From positions 62,001 to 126,000 of the forward strand of contig NZ_LSGQ01000014.1 of assembly GCF_001675285.1 (NCBI RefSeq): DNA of 64,000 bases. Direction: 5' to 3'. Every line of letters starts with the position of its first letter. The first letter of the stretch is position 1. Positions 36,468 to 45,081 of this stretch are shown here, piece after piece. Made by a program: the position numbers and the translations under genes. The notes beneath the pieces are model-generated. The model worked only from the letters and a program-made list of their open reading frames with translations. It ran no database searches and had not been told where the DNA came from. Origin of the DNA: Elizabethkingia miricola (GTDB taxonomy: Bacteria; Bacteroidota; Bacteroidia; Flavobacteriales; Weeksellaceae).

Positions 36468-38840
36468 TTACATTCTGTTCTGTTCATCAGTTTTCTTTAT
36501 TGTTTTGGTTCCTTTTACTTTTTGGTTTCCAAAATTATATTTTAACTGAAGAACAAACTGCTGTGTATCCTGATAATCAATAAAATAATTATCCTGATTA
36601 GCATATCTGGTGGCTACTTTTTGCTTTGAGGTTTTGAAGATATCGAGGAAGAATAAACTCGCTTCAAGCTTTTTATCAAAGAATTTCCGATTGGTTACCA
36701 GATAAGCTTCCCAGGCACCTGAAATCCTGAACGTCCCCTGAATGGATGGTGAATAATACTGATGCCCAATTTCCAATGTCCAATCCGAAGCTTTTTGCAA
36801 TGTAAAGCTTGTCGATATGGTAGAATTCAGATTGTAAATTTTATTTTCATATAATTGCTGATCTTGTCCAAAAAAGTAGTTTTCATTATAGCTGAAGTCT
36901 TCCGACACACTAAGTGTCCACCAAGGTTTCAATTGAAAGTTTTTGTACAAACTGGCTCCAAAAGCATTTGCTTTCTGAATATTGGTATAATGGAATACCA
37001 ACGTATTGGTTTGTGGTACCTGATAGGATATCTCCATAGACGGATCAATATCTTTCCGGTAATAAACTTCAAAATTCCAGTCCTTAACATTATAAGTAAA
37101 GCTAAGGTTATGTGAAATGGTCGCCTTAAGCTTAGGGTCTCCTTGAAAATAAGAAAACAGATTGTAGTATGATTTAGCAGGATTCAGCCAGGAATAAGAA
37201 GGTCTGCTGATTCTTTTGCCATAGGAAAGTCCAAACTGCTGCTTACTGTCAGTTGTATATTGTACATAAGCCGTAGGAAAAAGCTTCCAGTAATCATTGG
37301 TATTCTTTTCATAAGGTGTAGAAACAACGCCGTTCAGGTTTGTATTCTCAGTTCTCAAACCGGCTTTAAATGCCCATTTTTTTAAATTTAAGGAAGCCGA
37401 TGCATAGGCTGCAATATAGCCTTCTGTATAATTGAAGATGTTGCTTTTATCCGGACGGTAAACTAACTTTCCGTTTTCATCGTCAGAAAAATCCAATGTA
37501 CTGGTGGTTTTAACCAGACTGTACTTACCTCCTGCTTCCAATTCCCATTTGTCTTTTTTCCAGCCATAATCTACCTGCTGAGAGAAAAGCTTTACGTCCT
37601 GCCAGTTATTACTGATAAAATTTTGTGTAGATGGAGGCTGATTGGCAAAGTTGAGATCTGTAAGAACATTCTCATACTTTTTATAATTACTGGTGATGTA
37701 GTATGTCGTTAACGACAGTGTACTGTTATCAAATTTTCTTTCTACCTGAAGACTTATATTATTATTTATATTCCTTTTATTATGATCATTAATCGTACTG
37801 TAATAAGATTCGGGAACATTTTGTGCATTGTATATGGTATTGGGAACAAAATAAAGCCCTGCAGATCTGGGAGCGAAAGATCCCCGATAGCTTAAAGTAA
37901 ATGTAGTCTTATCATCTGGTGTATATTCTAAACTGGAGTTTACCGTATTCTGGCTGTTATTAATATCCTTCCGGTTCATAATACCACGCCATGTTGTCTG
38001 ATTTTCGGGATAGTAAATATAATTGGACTCCTCCCGATAATAAGCTCCGGCTCCACGGGAATAACTGGCCATAGCTGAAATCTTACCTTTTTTATAATAT
38101 TGTCCAATCGATCCGACTCCTTTTGGATAAATAGACTGTACATATTTACCAGTTATATACCCACGGTAGCCTTCCAGTTTATTTTGTTTCAGAACAATAT
38201 TCAGAACAGCACTTCCGGAAGCTTCATATTTAGCCGGTGGATTGGTAATAACTTCCACAGATTTCACATCGCTGCCCTGAGTGTTTTCTAACAGGTTTTT
38301 TAGTTCTTCACTAGAAAGTGATACTTTTTTATCATTGATGGTAACCAGAATGGTGGAACTTCCTTTAATTTTAAAAGCATCATTGGAAAATACAACTCCT
38401 GGTGTTTTCTTCAGAATCTCCCAGCCATTAAGACTGGAAATATTACTATTTTCAACATTAAATTCCAGCCTGTCAATCTTTCTTTTCACCACTGGCTTTT
38501 GTTTGGTCATAGACACTTCCTGAATTTCGGTTGCAGATTTCTTCAGAACAAAACTCGGATTAGCACCTAAGTCACTAAGTTTTATAAGCTTCTCAAGTTT
38601 ATCATACTCCAGATCGTCTACTACTATTTTTACTTCTTCTGAATCTATGCCTTCTATAAGAAAACTGCCTTTTTCATCAGTTGTCAAAGATTTTAGTAAA
38701 GTATTGTTCTTGTCGTAAATATAGACTTTAGCCTGTGGTATTCTTTCTTTTTTATCATTTGTAACGATGCCTTCTGTTTTTTGTTGCTGTGCCCATAACA
38801 TTGCAGGCAGCAGACAAATTGCTAATATTATTTTTTTCAT
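36468..38840 (-). CDS. TonB-dependent receptor-like outer-membrane protein
   Basis: 790 residues from the ATG at 38840; the ORF extends 13 codons further but the signal peptide (MKKIILAICLLPAMLWAQ) starts here. A carboxypeptidase-regulatory-like domain lies at about 20-95, a plug-like region at 110-210, then a barrel of many strands to the end. It resembles the outer-membrane beta-barrel family OMP_b-brl_3. The ligand is unknown. Three 11-bp-spaced GGTTAAT boxes lie upstream at 38906-38935 and are repeated before the sensor kinase. Confidence 0.85.
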   Translation of the reverse strand: MKKIILAICLLPAMLWAQQQKTEGIVTNDKKERIPQAKVYIYDKNNTLLKSLTTDEKGSFLIEGIDSEEVKIVVDDLEYDKLEKLIKLSDLGANPSFVLKKSATEIQEVSMTKQKPVVKRKIDRLEFNVENSNISSLNGWEILKKTPGVVFSNDAFKIKGSSTILVTINDKKVSLSSEELKNLLENTQGSDVKSVEVITNPPAKYEASGSAVLNIVLKQNKLEGYRGYITGKYVQSIYPKGVGSIGQYYKKGKISAMASYSRGAGAYYREESNYIYYPENQTTWRGIMNRKDINNSQNTVNSSLEYTPDDKTTFTLSYRGSFAPRSAGLYFVPNTIYNAQNVPESYYSTINDHNKRNINNNISLQVERKFDNSTLSLTTYYITSNYKKYENVLTDLNFANQPPSTQNFISNNWQDVKLFSQQVDYGWKKDKWELEAGGKYSLVKTTSTLDFSDDENGKLVYRPDKSNIFNYTEGYIAAYASASLNLKKWAFKAGLRTENTNLNGVVSTPYEKNTNDYWKLFPTAYVQYTTDSKQQFGLSYGKRISRPSYSWLNPAKSYYNLFSYFQGDPKLKATISHNLSFTYNVKDWNFEVYYRKDIDPSMEISYQVPQTNTLVFHYTNIQKANAFGASLYKNFQLKPWWTLSVSEDFSYNENYFFGQDQQLYENKIYNLNSTISTSFTLQKASDWTLEIGHQYYSPSIQGTFRISGAWEAYLVTNRKFFDKKLEASLFFLDIFKTSKQKVATRYANQDNYFIDYQDTQQFVLQLKYNFGNQKVKGTKTIKKTDEQNRM

Positions 38841-38905
38841 GATCTTAGGTACCCAGATCTGGTCTGAACTACATGGCAAAAATGAGATTAAAACTACTGA
38901 AACTG

Positions 38906-38936
38906 GGTTAATGAAAGGTTAATGGCAGGTTAATAC
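38906..38936. promoter_or_regulatory. Triple GGTTAAT box upstream of the receptor gene
   Basis: GGTTAAT repeats at 38906, 38917 and 38928, an exact 11-bp period. They lie 66 to 96 bp before the receptor start and overlap the end of the GLPGLI gene. The same array is at 39807-39836. OmpR-type response regulators bind direct repeats with such spacing, so the regulator at 41170 is the likely ligand. Confidence 0.6.
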
Positions 38937-39763
38937 CGAATTGCTTTATCCAGTTCTATAGGGTTAGAATAATTGTCCCTAATCGACTTTTGCATGCTCG
39001 TATTAAGCTCTGAAAATTCTTCTTTACTTTTAATTTTCCGGCCGTTAACATTAACATTCCAGTCAGGTTGGAACTCCGCTCTCATCCGCGCATATGGATC
39101 ATTATAAAAATCTTTTTTTAGCTTCACCCACGCTGGAAAAGTCACAAGCACGGGCTTCATATCATAATGATTCTCTACAAAACTTTTAGTATCAAAGGTT
39201 TTGGGAAGATTTTTATTTCGTGAGAAAGTATAAATGAAGTTATGTTTGTCATCTTCAATCTTAAGAATGAGCCCGGGTAGCCCTCTAAATTTGTAAGGAC
39301 CTTCGGAAATAGGTATATCCTGAGTGAACCATGCAATCCATTTTCTCCCGCCAAAATTAGTTGTTGCCTTCTGCATATTAAAGCCGCTTTCTACTTTAGT
39401 ATCACTGCAGATATTCCATTTCATTTCATCCTTGGTCTGCATAAGATAATAATAAGGCATCATCCAGATTTGTAAATAATTGTTATTCTGAAAAGAATTT
39501 TTTTTACGTACCAGTACCTGTTCTGTCATACTGGTATAGCCCTCATTATAATTCCCATGAAGAATATTCAGAGAGTCAACTGCTAAAAAATTATAATCAT
39601 AAAACTTTACGTTATCCGGATTAATATCCAGTACAACTTCTTCTCGTTGATATTCTTCATTTGTTGAATCTAGTTTATACCTGTATTCATAAATAAAACG
39701 TTTGGTTTGGGCATACGAGATGACAGTAATAATCATCATAAAAAAGAATAATAATCGCTTCAT
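38930..39763 (-). CDS. GLPGLI-family secreted protein
   Basis: 277 residues from the ATG at 39763 (signal peptide MKRLLFFFMMIITVISYAQ); the frame opens ten codons earlier. Contains the family hallmark FRGLPGLILKIED (residue about 160), with the WIAWFTQDIPISEGPYKF segment before it. GLPGLI proteins are typical of Bacteroidota and often sit with TonB-dependent receptors. Here the receptor is 90 bp downstream on the same strand, and the kinase is divergent. Confidence 0.88.
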   Translation of the reverse strand: MKRLLFFFMMIITVISYAQTKRFIYEYRYKLDSTNEEYQREEVVLDINPDNVKFYDYNFLAVDSLNILHGNYNEGYTSMTEQVLVRKKNSFQNNNYLQIWMMPYYYLMQTKDEMKWNICSDTKVESGFNMQKATTNFGGRKWIAWFTQDIPISEGPYKFRGLPGLILKIEDDKHNFIYTFSRNKNLPKTFDTKSFVENHYDMKPVLVTFPAWVKLKKDFYNDPYARMRAEFQPDWNVNVNGRKIKSKEEFSELNTSMQKSIRDNYSNPIELDKAIRY

Positions 39764-39806
39764 AAAGTTTTTTGCAACAAATATGTCACACAATAAGGAA
39801 TAATCA

Positions 39807-39836
39807 GGTTAATGAAAGGTTAATGATGAGTTAACG
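39807..39836. promoter_or_regulatory. Triple GGTTAAT box between GLPGLI and kinase genes
   Basis: Boxes at 39807, 39818 and 39829 (third reads AGTTAAC), the same 11-bp period as at 38906. They lie in the divergent promoter of the GLPGLI gene and the histidine kinase gene. Confidence 0.6.
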
Positions 39837-39860
39837 TACCTTTAGCATCCACTAAAATTT

Positions 39861-39868
39861 TATCTTTG
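39861..39868 (+). promoter_or_regulatory. Histidine kinase promoter -7 element
   Basis: Exact TATCTTTG only 4 bp before the ATG at 39873, suggesting a leaderless transcript or a start slightly downstream. Confidence 0.45.
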
Positions 39869-39872
39869 TTTC

Positions 39873-41180
39873 ATGCTAAAAAACTATAAGTGGCTTGTAT
39901 CTGCGTTTGCTCTCTTATTCCTGCTTCTGGTAGGGATACAGATATACTTTCTTTATAAAACATATCAGATAAAAGAGAATAACATCTATGATAAATTAGA
40001 TAAAGATCTTGGACAATACCAACCTATTCTACGGAAAAAATTAGAGGTTAGCGAGGATACTGTCCAGAAAATGCTTATTCGTTTTAATAAAGGTGAGATC
40101 ACAAAAAAACAGCTCCTGGATTTTTTTACAAAAAATAAAGAAACCATTAAACCTTATTTTTCCCATTATGTAGACAGTGTAGCCTCCCGAAGTAATCTGC
40201 AAGTGGCCATATCCCATCAGTTCAGAAATGTATTAAGTACAACTGACAACAGATATATTTTAGACTCAACAGTCACTATTTATGAAACCAAAAGACCAAT
40301 TACAAAAGTTGGAAGAAGATACGGCGGTGAATGGGAAACATCAAATGAAAACAGGGATGACAAAACCAACAAACTGAATAACTTCTATTCGTTCAAAGTA
40401 AAAACCTACTACAATATTCAGATACTTAATATCAAATCCATTGTATTCAGAGATCTTACTATTCTTATTATTTCTTGTATACTTATACTTGCGGCTGTTC
40501 TATGGCTATTTACACGGACTATTAAGAACTTAATTTCACAACAAAAGCAAGTTGAAATTCTGCACACTGTAGTAGATAATATCGCTCATGAATTTAAAAC
40601 CCCAATTGCTACTTTAAAAATTGCTGTAAAATCTCTGAGAAAAAATTGGAACCCAGAGAATCTTCCATTGATAGAAAGACAAATTAACAGGCTGGAAAGT
40701 CTGATGCTTCAGTTACAGGATAATGATGATAGTGAAAATACAGAAACATCATATGATGACTGGAATAATTATATTGAAGATCTGCAATTTGCTAATCCAA
40801 AAGTTGAATTTGTATTGCATAATACAACACCTAATACGCTTCCGTTTAATAGAACGGCCATGGAAACACTTATAAAAAATCTCTGTGAAAACAGCGCTAA
40901 ATATGGAGCAACAAGAGTCGAAATTAATCTAAGAGCTATACAAAATACACTCAATATAAAGATAATGGATAATGGTAATGGTATATCTAAAAAGGAACAG
41001 CAGCGGATATTTGAAAAATTTTACAGAATACAGTCCGACAATATCCATAATACAAAAGGTTTGGGATTGGGTCTTTTTCTTGTAAAAAGTATTGTTGACA
41101 AATATAAAGGAAGTATTGAGCTAATCAGTGAACCTAATAAAGGTGCAGCATTTAAAATCTTATTGCCTTATGAAAACTAA
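39873..41180 (+). CDS. Sensor histidine kinase
   Basis: 435 residues. TM1 (about 8-28), a periplasmic domain (30-190), TM2 (193-214), then HisKA with the phospho-acceptor in NIAHEFKTP (H239), N-box LCENSAKYG (337-345), G1 MDNGNGIS (365-372), F-box EKFYR and G2 GLGLGLFLVK. Pairs with the response regulator, whose ATG lies 11 bp before the kinase stop. The signal is unknown; the adjacent receptor and GLPGLI genes are the probable targets. Confidence 0.95.
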   Translation: MLKNYKWLVSAFALLFLLLVGIQIYFLYKTYQIKENNIYDKLDKDLGQYQPILRKKLEVSEDTVQKMLIRFNKGEITKKQLLDFFTKNKETIKPYFSHYVDSVASRSNLQVAISHQFRNVLSTTDNRYILDSTVTIYETKRPITKVGRRYGGEWETSNENRDDKTNKLNNFYSFKVKTYYNIQILNIKSIVFRDLTILIISCILILAAVLWLFTRTIKNLISQQKQVEILHTVVDNIAHEFKTPIATLKIAVKSLRKNWNPENLPLIERQINRLESLMLQLQDNDDSENTETSYDDWNNYIEDLQFANPKVEFVLHNTTPNTLPFNRTAMETLIKNLCENSAKYGATRVEINLRAIQNTLNIKIMDNGNGISKKEQQRIFEKFYRIQSDNIHNTKGLGLGLFLVKSIVDKYKGSIELISEPNKGAAFKILLPYEN

Positions 41181-41850
41181 GATACTTTTAGCTGAAGATG
41201 ATTTCGATTTTGGACTGATTTTGAAGCAATACCTGGAACTGAGCGATTTTGAAGTATTCTGGTATCAGAACCCGGAGGACATAATGGAACTTCTGAAAAG
41301 TGAATTTCCTTTTCATATTGGCATCTTAGACATTATGATGCCCAATATTGACGGGTTCTCTCTTGCAAAAGCTATTATAAAGGAAAAATCTGATTTTCCA
41401 CTGCTATTTCTAACCGCTAAAAACCAGAAAATAGACCGGATTACAGGTTTAAAACTGGGAGCAGATGATTACCTGGCCAAACCTTGTGATCCCGAAGAAC
41501 TAATACTGAGAATACAGAATATTCTGAAGAGAACACAGCCTGCTACTCCTCTATCTGTAATCAGTATAGGTGATTATACCTTACATTCAGATAAATTATT
41601 GCTTAGCCACCCTAAAGAAGAGATTCGCCTTACCCAACGGGAACTGGATTTACTCTTGTTTCTACTGCAGCACAATAATCAGACTATTAAACGGGAAATT
41701 ATTCTGGACAAATTATGGGAAACCAATGACTACTTTACGGGAAGAAGCCTGGATGTATTTATCAGCAGGCTACGTAAATATTTTCAGTTCGACGAAGGTA
41801 TTAAGATTCAGTCACTTCGCGGAATAGGATTTCAGGTAGACTTTCCTTAA
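41170..41850 (+). CDS. OmpR-family response regulator
   Basis: 226 residues from the ATG at 41170, which begins MKTKILLAEDD; the ORF opens 14 codons earlier. Receiver domain with acidic D10-D11, phospho-acceptor D54 (ILDIMMP), T82 and K104 (LAKP). C-terminal winged helix (about 130-226) with LTQRELDLLLFLLQH and DVFISRLRKYF. The matching GGTTAAT boxes before its own operon and before the receptor suggest autoregulation. Confidence 0.95.
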   Translation: MKTKILLAEDDFDFGLILKQYLELSDFEVFWYQNPEDIMELLKSEFPFHIGILDIMMPNIDGFSLAKAIIKEKSDFPLLFLTAKNQKIDRITGLKLGADDYLAKPCDPEELILRIQNILKRTQPATPLSVISIGDYTLHSDKLLLSHPKEEIRLTQRELDLLLFLLQHNNQTIKREIILDKLWETNDYFTGRSLDVFISRLRKYFQFDEGIKIQSLRGIGFQVDFP

Positions 41851-41945
41851 AAGCATTTGTTATAATTTATACAACAACTACAAGCATATATACAATAACT
41901 TCTGCCCCATTATAAAATATTTTTGCTGCAATTAATATTTTGATA

Positions 41946-42425
41946 ATGAAAAACAGAAAATTACTATCAGCATTGGCTTTATTACTATTAGCCATATTCT
42001 CTATCTCTTGTTCCAGCGACAATAATGACAGAGAGCCAGATCTTACACCAAGTCAGACACTGGCTTCAACTCCATGGTTAACCACAAATTCTAAAAATGC
42101 TGCCGGTGCCAATGTAGACCTTAAAGATCCAAATGTAGTAAATTTTGTAGGTTATGCTTACTTCAAAGCAGATGGTACATTTACGATGTATAATCTGGAC
42201 GATTCTCCTAAAATGCACGGAGATTGGTCTGTTACTGCTGACGGGAAAACCAGAACAATTGTAGCTAAAAACGATAAAGGTGAAACTCTGTTCACCCGTG
42301 TTGTAGATATTACTGTTTTAACGAGAGCAGAATTTACTTACAGAGTATACCCAAATGCTAATGACAAGTCTGTATATTACGACATTATCCATACTCCTAC
42401 AACTCATAAGGAACCAGGAAAGTAG
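41946..42425 (+). CDS. DUF4822 lipoprotein
   Basis: 159 residues from the ATG at 41946. Lipobox Cys22 in FSISCSSD, then an acidic spacer and a single lipocalin-like DUF4822 domain: STPWLTTNSKNAAG, GYAYFKADGTFTMYNL, HGDWSVTADGKTRTIV, EFTYRVYPN. Role unknown. Single gene ended by a hairpin at 42451-42470. Confidence 0.85.
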   Translation: MKNRKLLSALALLLLAIFSISCSSDNNDREPDLTPSQTLASTPWLTTNSKNAAGANVDLKDPNVVNFVGYAYFKADGTFTMYNLDDSPKMHGDWSVTADGKTRTIVAKNDKGETLFTRVVDITVLTRAEFTYRVYPNANDKSVYYDIIHTPTTHKEPGK

Positions 42426-42450
42426 TATTTAATTTTAGAATATAATCTGT

Positions 42451-42479
42451 AAGGCTGCTCTTGTTGAGCAGTCTTTTTT
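42451..42479 (+). terminator. Terminator of the DUF4822 gene
   Basis: Hairpin AAGGCTGCTC / GAGCAGTCTT followed by TTTTT, 26 bp after the stop. Confidence 0.8.
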
Positions 42480-42510
42480 ATGCTCTAAAAATGTTTATCT
42501 TTACCCTATT

Positions 42511-43071
42511 ATGAAGCGTTTTATCAATATTATTCTTATCATTTTTGTTCTCGGTATCATTTTCGTTCCGGGAGTAAAAGTCTTTGTGCAGAGTACACTT
42601 ATGAAAATTGGTCTTTTTAGCCCTAAATTCAATAACGAACCTAAAGAAGCCTCTACAGCAGCTTATACAATGCAGCTAAAAGATGAAAAAGGAGCAAGTA
42701 TTAGTCTCGAAGATTTAAAAGGTAAAGTGGTTTTTATAAACTTTTGGGCAACGTGGTGCTCTCCATGTATTGCTGAAATGCCTACAATACAAAGTCTTTA
42801 TGAGAATTTCAAAAATGACGATGAGGTTAAGTTTGTTATTCTGGAAGTAGATGGCAATCAGGAAAAAGCTAAAAAACTATTTAATGACAAAAGACTTACT
42901 CTTCCTGTATCATTCCCCAATGGAGCTATACCTCAGGAGTTTTACAAAGGAACTTTACCTACTACAGTGATTTTAGATAAAAATGGTGCTATTGCATTCC
43001 AATCAGAAGGCATTACCAACTATGCAGACCAGAAAATGGTTGATTTTATCAAGCAGCAAAAGCAAAAATAA
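42511..43071 (+). CDS. TlpA-like thioredoxin-fold protein
   Basis: 186 residues. A signal anchor (5-30) is followed by a thioredoxin fold with the redox motif WCSPC (C83, C86) in FWATWCSPCIAEMPT and a cis-proline in LPTTVILDKNG. Such proteins keep periplasmic cysteines reduced, for example during cytochrome c assembly. The pair with MFS transporter is convergent, divided by a bidirectional terminator. Confidence 0.93.
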   Translation: MKRFINIILIIFVLGIIFVPGVKVFVQSTLMKIGLFSPKFNNEPKEASTAAYTMQLKDEKGASISLEDLKGKVVFINFWATWCSPCIAEMPTIQSLYENFKNDDEVKFVILEVDGNQEKAKKLFNDKRLTLPVSFPNGAIPQEFYKGTLPTTVILDKNGAIAFQSEGITNYADQKMVDFIKQQKQK

Positions 43072-43093
43072 CAGTTAGCTAATATCGGTATAA

Positions 43094-43126
43094 ACAAAGG
43101 CACAATAATTTACATTGTGCCTTTGT
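43094..43126. terminator. Bidirectional terminator
   Basis: Perfect 13-bp hairpin ACAAAGGCACAAT / ATTGTGCCTTTGT between convergent TlpA and MFS genes. Confidence 0.8.
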
Positions 43127-43145
43127 GTTAGTATTATGATATGGA

Positions 43146-44378
43146 TTAATGTGCTGCTTTAACCTTACCCGGAAGGAGCCAATCTACCACAAAGTACATC
43201 GCAATACCAGCGAATGCTAAAACAACTCCGGATCCTATCCATAGTGTATTAAATCCTAAATCACTTGCTACACTGGTTCCCAGCAATGGTGTTATAATAA
43301 ATGAAATAGAGAACGTCATACCATTAAGGCCCATATAGGCCCCCTGATTGGTTTTCCCGGATCGTAATGCCGTAATGGTAGACATAAATGGAAGCACTAA
43401 TATTTCACCCACACTCAGTACAGATATGGACAACATTATCAATGATATATGATAGTTTATCGCAAGCATTGCATAAGCTGCAGCACACATCAAAATTCCA
43501 TAGAGAAGAGTTTTGGCTATCGTAAGATATTTATCTGCAAAATTTACAACCAGCATTTCCAGTACAACAATAATAAATCCACTGTATCCCAGGATGTAAC
43601 CTATACTTTTCTGATCCAGATGTGCTACTTCTTTGTAGAAAATAGGAATCGTATTGAAGAACTGAAAGAAGCAGACAGAGAATATCGCGCATAGCAGACA
43701 GTATACCAAAAACGGGGAATCTCTATATGGAGAACGCTCTTTTTCTGTAGTCTCTTTAACGATAGGTTTCTCTTTCATTTTCTTCTGATAAATCTTATGT
43801 CTTTTTCTAAAAAATCTTACATAGAATATCCCGGCAAGGACCGCTCCTACTGCATTAGTAATAAAAAGTAATTCGTATGACACTGAAGACAAAATACCAC
43901 CTAAAGCCGGTCCTATAGAGAAACCGAGATTAATGGCCATTCTGTTAAGAGAGAAAGCCCTTGTCAAATTTTCAGGCCTTGCATATTTGGTAATCGCTAC
44001 AGAGTTGGCCGGACGGAAGGTCTCACTTATAATACTTTGCAGCAGAATAATGAGAGCCATCCCTTCTACCGAAGTAAAGATTGGTATTAGTAAAAAAAGT
44101 GGTGCACTGAGAAATAAACTGGTAGATTGTACCCGATATTCACCAAATTTATCAGTAAAATAACCTCCCAGCCAGGAACCTATTACTGATCCGACACCAT
44201 AAAAACTGAGTACAAGTCCTGATTCTTTAATGCTGAATTCTAACTGATCCGTCATGTACACACCTAAGAAAGGCAGCACCATTGATCCGGACCTGTTAAT
44301 AAGCATTACGATAGAAAGCATCCAGGCTTCCTTTGACAATCCCTTGAAAGAATCGGCATAAATACGGAGTAAACCCAC
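43146..44378 (-). CDS. MFS transporter
   Basis: 410 residues with twelve membrane helices, a GGYFTDKFGEYR loop between helices 2 and 3, and a soluble central loop. It belongs to the DHA1-type drug/sugar exporters, substrate unknown. The start is GTG: the plus-strand bases 44376-44378 read CAC, and an in-frame stop lies just upstream. The -7 element TACATTTG is at 44421-44428 on the minus strand. Confidence 0.88.
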   Translation of the reverse strand: MGLLRIYADSFKGLSKEAWMLSIVMLINRSGSMVLPFLGVYMTDQLEFSIKESGLVLSFYGVGSVIGSWLGGYFTDKFGEYRVQSTSLFLSAPLFLLIPIFTSVEGMALIILLQSIISETFRPANSVAITKYARPENLTRAFSLNRMAINLGFSIGPALGGILSSVSYELLFITNAVGAVLAGIFYVRFFRKRHKIYQKKMKEKPIVKETTEKERSPYRDSPFLVYCLLCAIFSVCFFQFFNTIPIFYKEVAHLDQKSIGYILGYSGFIIVVLEMLVVNFADKYLTIAKTLLYGILMCAAAYAMLAINYHISLIMLSISVLSVGEILVLPFMSTITALRSGKTNQGAYMGLNGMTFSISFIITPLLGTSVASDLGFNTLWIGSGVVLAFAGIAMYFVVDWLLPGKVKAAH

Positions 44379-44420
44379 AGTAGTATGATTTTAGTGTTAT
44401 CGGAAAAATTTAGGAATACT

Positions 44421-44428
44421 CAAATGTA
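44421..44428 (-). promoter_or_regulatory. MFS gene promoter -7 element
   Basis: Minus-strand TACATTTG, exact consensus. Confidence 0.4.
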
Positions 44429-44475
44429 CGAATTAAAGGGCATTTACAGAGAATGTTAATCATTAATAATATCAA

Positions 44476-44916
44476 TTAGCCAATCGACAGTATCTTCTGA
44501 TTTTTACCATTAAGTTCAAACTCTTCTCCTGTTTTTTTCTTTAGCATGGACTGTACCAGCGGAGCATTTGCAGAAACAGTGATAACAGCTTTTCCGTTAA
44601 CATTCAGTTTACCGAAGCTTTCTGAAATATAAAAATTCCCCATAGAAGTCTCAACATAAGCTCCCAAGCCTACAACAGCAGAAGGTTTCGTATTGATATT
44701 CTGCAGAACATCCAGCTGGTTATTTACTTCCGACTGTTGGGACAACAGTCTGTTGATTTCCTGCTGCAACATTTCGCGGGAAGTTTCGTATTTATCTCCC
44801 ATACTACTTTTTGTATCGTTATTGGATGCTCTTGTAGATACAATCATTTCCTCAAGATTCTTTACTTTTTCCTGCGCAAGTGTTTTCACTTGTTCCAATA
44901 AATATTCCTTATCCAT
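44476..44916 (-). CDS. GreA/GreB-like C-terminal-domain protein
   Basis: 146 residues. N-terminal coiled coil (about 1-75, EMLQQEINRLLSQQSEVNNQL) plus a C-terminal FKBP-like domain (VGLGAYVETSMGNFYISE, ITVSANAPLVQSMLKKKTGE) as in transcript-cleavage factors GreA and GreB. The fingertip acidic residues that catalyse cleavage in GreA are not evident. It may be a Gre-fold regulator of RNA polymerase. Probably a real conserved gene of uncertain function. Confidence 0.72.
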   Translation of the reverse strand: MDKEYLLEQVKTLAQEKVKNLEEMIVSTRASNNDTKSSMGDKYETSREMLQQEINRLLSQQSEVNNQLDVLQNINTKPSAVVGLGAYVETSMGNFYISESFGKLNVNGKAVITVSANAPLVQSMLKKKTGEEFELNGKNQKILSIG

Positions 44917-45081
44917 ATTACTATAACTCCGTTATTTATACCCGAAACAATTAAATCATTCCGGAATTTCTTATTTTTCTTCTATTATTTCAGCAAAAAT
45001 ATAATCAAAATGTGATTTAATATAATTAAAATGCTATTTTTAAGCCTGAAAAATAATAATAAACTTGTAAAAAATTAAACG

